From assembly GCA_018648445.1 (NCBI GenBank), contig JABGRG010000023.1, positions 1 to 44,416 on the forward strand: a stretch of DNA of 44,416 nucleotides, read 5' to 3'. The DNA comes from Rhodospirillales bacterium (GTDB taxonomy: Bacteria > Pseudomonadota > Alphaproteobacteria > Rhodospirillales_A > JACZKS01). This document shows, piece by piece, positions 42,297-44,416 of the stretch; within the stretch, counting starts at the first letter, position 1, and the number at the start of each line of letters is the position of its first letter. The notes under the pieces were generated by a model. It was not told the DNA's origin and did not search any database. It saw only the letters and a program-made list of their open reading frames with translations. Position numbers and translations under genes: made by a program.

Positions 42297-43826
42297 ATGA
42301 AAGCCGTATTTCTATTATTTGATTCGCTAAATCGTCTTTCGCTGGAGTGTTATGGCGGGGACACGGTCAAAACGCCGAATTTCAAGCGTTTGGCCGAACG
42401 GACAGTAACCTTTGATACCCATTATTGCGGCAGTTTGCCGTGCATGCCGGCACGCCGCGAAATCATGACCGGGCGGGTCAATTTCATTCACCGCTCGTGG
42501 GGGCCGGTTGAGCCGTTCGATAACGCGTATCCCGAACAGCTGGCGGCGGGGGCGGGCGTTTATTCGCACCTGATCACCGATCATCAGCATTACTGGGAAG
42601 ACGGCGGGGCCACTTACCACACCCGTTTCGACAGTTGCGAACTGGTTCGCGGGCAGGAAAGCGACCCGTGGAAGGCCATTGTCGATCCAGACTGGGACAA
42701 GATCAAAAGCAAGTATCACGAATCACAAAATGGCACCAAGCCGCGCACCAAGTTCGTGCGCAGCATGTTCAGCCGCGAACTCCAGAACGAGGAAGCCGAC
42801 TATCCGACCGTGCAGTGCTTCGACGAGGCATTGGATTTCCTTGAAGTCAATCACGATGCGGACAACTGGTTCCTGCATCTGGAAGTCTTCGATCCGCATG
42901 AGCCTTTCGATGCGCCTCCGGGATTCCGCGAGGCCTATCCTACCGGCTGGACCGGCCCCATCTTGGATTGGCCGCCCAACGGCCCGGTGAACGAGTCCCC
43001 CGAAATGATCGAGGAGTTGCGCGCAAACTACGCCGCCATTCTCGCTCATTGCGACAAGCAACTGGGAAGGCTGCTCGACTATTTCGACGAACACGATCTG
43101 TGGAAAGACACCGCATTGGTCGTTTCCACAGACCACGGGTTCCTGATGGGCGAGCACGATCAGTGGGCAAAGCTGGTCATGCCCTGCTACGAGGAAGTCG
43201 CCCACCTTCCGTTGTTCGTCCATCACCCGGAATACCGTTCGGCGGCGGGCGAGCGGCGCAAGGCGCTGACCCAAACCATCGATCTGATGCCGACTTTCCT
43301 GGATATGTTCGATGTGGATCTGCCCAAGGAGGTAGAGGGAACATCTCTGCTGAAGGTGCTGGAGAAAGACGAAACGATCCACGACGGTGCGCTGTACGGC
43401 GTTTTCGGCGCGGCCATCAACGTCACCGACGGGCGCTACACATACTTCCTGTATCCCGACGATATCCATTGCGGGGATCTGTACCAGTACACATTGATGC
43501 CGACCCACATGGTCACGCGTTTCAGCGTCGATGAGCTGCAGGAATCGTCCCTGGCCGCACCCTTCGACTGGACCAAGGGCGTGCCGTTGCTCAAGGTGCC
43601 GTCGACGCCGAAGTCGCCGCAATACAGCCGCCACGGATCGGGCGCACAGTTCGACTGCAATACCAAGCTGTATGACGTCCAAGCCGATCCGTTGCAGCAG
43701 AACCCGATCGAGGACAAGGGGGTCGAAGAAAGGCTTCGCGGGCTTATGGTCGATCTGATGATCAAGAACGACGCACCGCCCGAGACGTACCGTCGATTCG
43801 GGCTGGAAGATTATCTCCCACGATGA
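42297..43826 (+). CDS. Sulfatase (alkaline-phosphatase superfamily), CxPxR type
   Basis: A 509-residue type I sulfatase. The formylglycine motif CMPAR is at Cys49-Arg53 within GSLPCMPARREIMTGR, and Asp9 (FDSLNR) and Asp279-His280 (STDHGFLMGEHDQW) are metal-ligand candidates. Such enzymes cleave sulfate esters; close relatives also hydrolyse phosphonate monoesters, so that activity is possible. There is no signal peptide, implying cytoplasmic action on an imported compound. The start was set at ATG 42297; the in-frame ATG at 42162 would translate the promoter-like spacer. A formylglycine-generating enzyme is required for activity but is not in the window. Confidence 0.9.
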   Translation: MKAVFLLFDSLNRLSLECYGGDTVKTPNFKRLAERTVTFDTHYCGSLPCMPARREIMTGRVNFIHRSWGPVEPFDNAYPEQLAAGAGVYSHLITDHQHYWEDGGATYHTRFDSCELVRGQESDPWKAIVDPDWDKIKSKYHESQNGTKPRTKFVRSMFSRELQNEEADYPTVQCFDEALDFLEVNHDADNWFLHLEVFDPHEPFDAPPGFREAYPTGWTGPILDWPPNGPVNESPEMIEELRANYAAILAHCDKQLGRLLDYFDEHDLWKDTALVVSTDHGFLMGEHDQWAKLVMPCYEEVAHLPLFVHHPEYRSAAGERRKALTQTIDLMPTFLDMFDVDLPKEVEGTSLLKVLEKDETIHDGALYGVFGAAINVTDGRYTYFLYPDDIHCGDLYQYTLMPTHMVTRFSVDELQESSLAAPFDWTKGVPLLKVPSTPKSPQYSRHGSGAQFDCNTKLYDVQADPLQQNPIEDKGVEERLRGLMVDLMIKNDAPPETYRRFGLEDYLPR

Positions 43827-43893
43827 CTCCGGCGGCTTGTCGTTTGTCGTGTCGATGAGCCGCCGCGTTTTCTCATAATAAGGTAAACTCAAA

Positions 43894-44226
43894 ATGTATG
43901 TTCGCTGCGCATATTTCGAAGGCGATGTTGCGCCCGAAAATCGCGAAAAATTCAACCGCTTCTTTGAAGAAGAAGCCGTTCCCCTGATTAACCAGTTTCC
44001 GGGCATTCGCGGTGTTCGGCTGCTGCGCAGTGAATGGCGGGAAGAGGGCGCGCCCAACGTCTATCAGGCCATCGAATTAACCTTTGATTCCCGCGAAGAC
44101 GTTGAAGCGGCCCTGGCCTCACCGGCCCGCGAAAAGAACCTGGAAAACACAAGAAACAGCGGGATCATGGAGTTGTTCGACGGCACGGTCCGTCACATCA
44201 ATTTCGCGGTTCCGGCCTATCGTTAA
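43894..44226 (+). CDS. EthD-like dimeric alpha/beta-barrel protein
   Basis: A 110-residue protein with the feel of the EthD/dimeric alpha-beta barrel fold. It has an N-terminal strand MYVRCAYFEG, a helix with NREKFNRFFEEEAVPLINQFPGIRGVRLLRS, and a strand APNVYQAIELTFDS, ending in an IMELFDGTVRHINFAV strand. Function in this fold ranges from decarboxylases to small-molecule isomerases and monooxygenases. I do not recognise a specific family. The start is ATG at 43894, with AAGG upstream. It is probably co-transcribed with the sulfatase and cupin genes. Confidence 0.65.
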   Translation: MYVRCAYFEGDVAPENREKFNRFFEEEAVPLINQFPGIRGVRLLRSEWREEGAPNVYQAIELTFDSREDVEAALASPAREKNLENTRNSGIMELFDGTVRHINFAVPAYR

Positions 44227-44247
44227 CCTTTCGCAATGGAGAGAAGA

Positions 44248-44416
44248 ATGGCCTATGCGGCGAACAAAAAATCCAAGTACGTCTACACCATCGAAGACAT
44301 TCCGCTGGTTCCGCTGACCGAAACGTCGAGCACGCGTTTTGTCGCCGCCGACGGAGCCCTTCTCAGCTTCATCCAGAACCCTCCGGGCGCGGTCTTCCCC
44401 ATGCACAGCCACGATG
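44248..44416 (+). CDS. Cupin-domain protein, partial at the right edge
   Basis: The reading frame starts at ATG 44248, preceded by GGAGAGAAGA, and runs off the window after 56 codons. It reads MAYAANKKSKYVYTIEDIPL and continues to FIQNPPGAVFPMHSHD. The PxHxH pattern (His53, His55) is the start of a cupin metal site. It is the last visible gene of the sulfatase unit. Cupins of this kind bind a metal and often act on organic acids, but no substrate can be given from this fragment. Confidence 0.75.
   Translation, partial: MAYAANKKSKYVYTIEDIPLVPLTETSSTRFVAADGALLSFIQNPPGAVFPMHSHD

Noticed and set aside
42723..44057. A 444-codon open frame on the minus strand opposite the sulfatase gene
   Set aside because: It is antisense to a gene with a full catalytic motif set. 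The translated product is rich in His, Arg and Gln and has no recognisable domain. Long antisense frames are common in GC-rich genomes.
1..44416. Prophage, integrase, toxin-antitoxin or CRISPR-Cas system
   Set aside because: No gene of these classes was recognised on either strand, and no tRNA-associated attachment site was seen.

Overview
The window looks like a chromosomal segment of an alphaproteobacterium, most likely a Rhodospirillales-type lineage. The evidence is high GC, the lysC-ptsP and prfA-prmC-DUF4167 neighbourhoods, a DivK response regulator beside rpmG, a lone NTR-type PtsP, and alphaproteobacterial RF1, PurB and UbiG sequences. TTG and GTG starts are common. No rRNA, tRNA, CRISPR array, transposase or phage gene was recognised. 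Species cannot be set from the sequence alone.

Region 1 (1-13033, all minus strand) is core housekeeping. In transcription order it carries lysC, a nitronate-monooxygenase-like gene, ptsP, a rodZ-like gene, ispG, hisS, hemA, prfA, prmC and a DUF4167 gene that runs off the left edge. Most gaps are tiny and prfA/prmC overlap by 4 bases. The one large gap (8034-8467) holds the most unusual object in the window. It is a 267-bp inverted-repeat element made of two mirror-image half-elements. Each half has a nearly identical 34-nt outer arm, a 20-bp perfectly paired stem whose sequence differs completely between the halves, and a related 55-nt loop.

Region 2 (13225-33842) is mixed core genome. It holds ubiG, DUF1178, two methyltransferases, grxC, comF, sfsA, map, radC, a small unknown protein, an aldo/keto reductase, an MFS transporter, an Ntn-hydrolase-like protein and purB. 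An ArsR/AHSA1 pair with a clear palindromic operator follows, then dprA-topA-rnr, an S41 lipoprotein peptidase, rpmG with a terminator, and divK.

Region 3 (33844-44416) is an accessory-looking catabolic locus. A LysR regulator is divergent from an enolase-superfamily dehydratase/racemase, followed by a complete tripartite tricarboxylate transporter (tctC, tctB, tctA). Then come a 3-hydroxyisobutyrate-dehydrogenase-like enzyme, an unassigned polytopic membrane protein, an SDR-fold protein lacking the YxxxK catalytic pair, a cytoplasmic-type sulfatase with a CxPxR formylglycine motif, a small EthD-like protein, and a cupin protein cut by the right edge. A 16-base motif is identical in the promoter regions of the enolase-family gene and the sulfatase gene, so the two transcription units are probably co-regulated. 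The inferred role is uptake and breakdown of an organic (sugar-type) acid, possibly sulfated. The substrate cannot be read from sequence.
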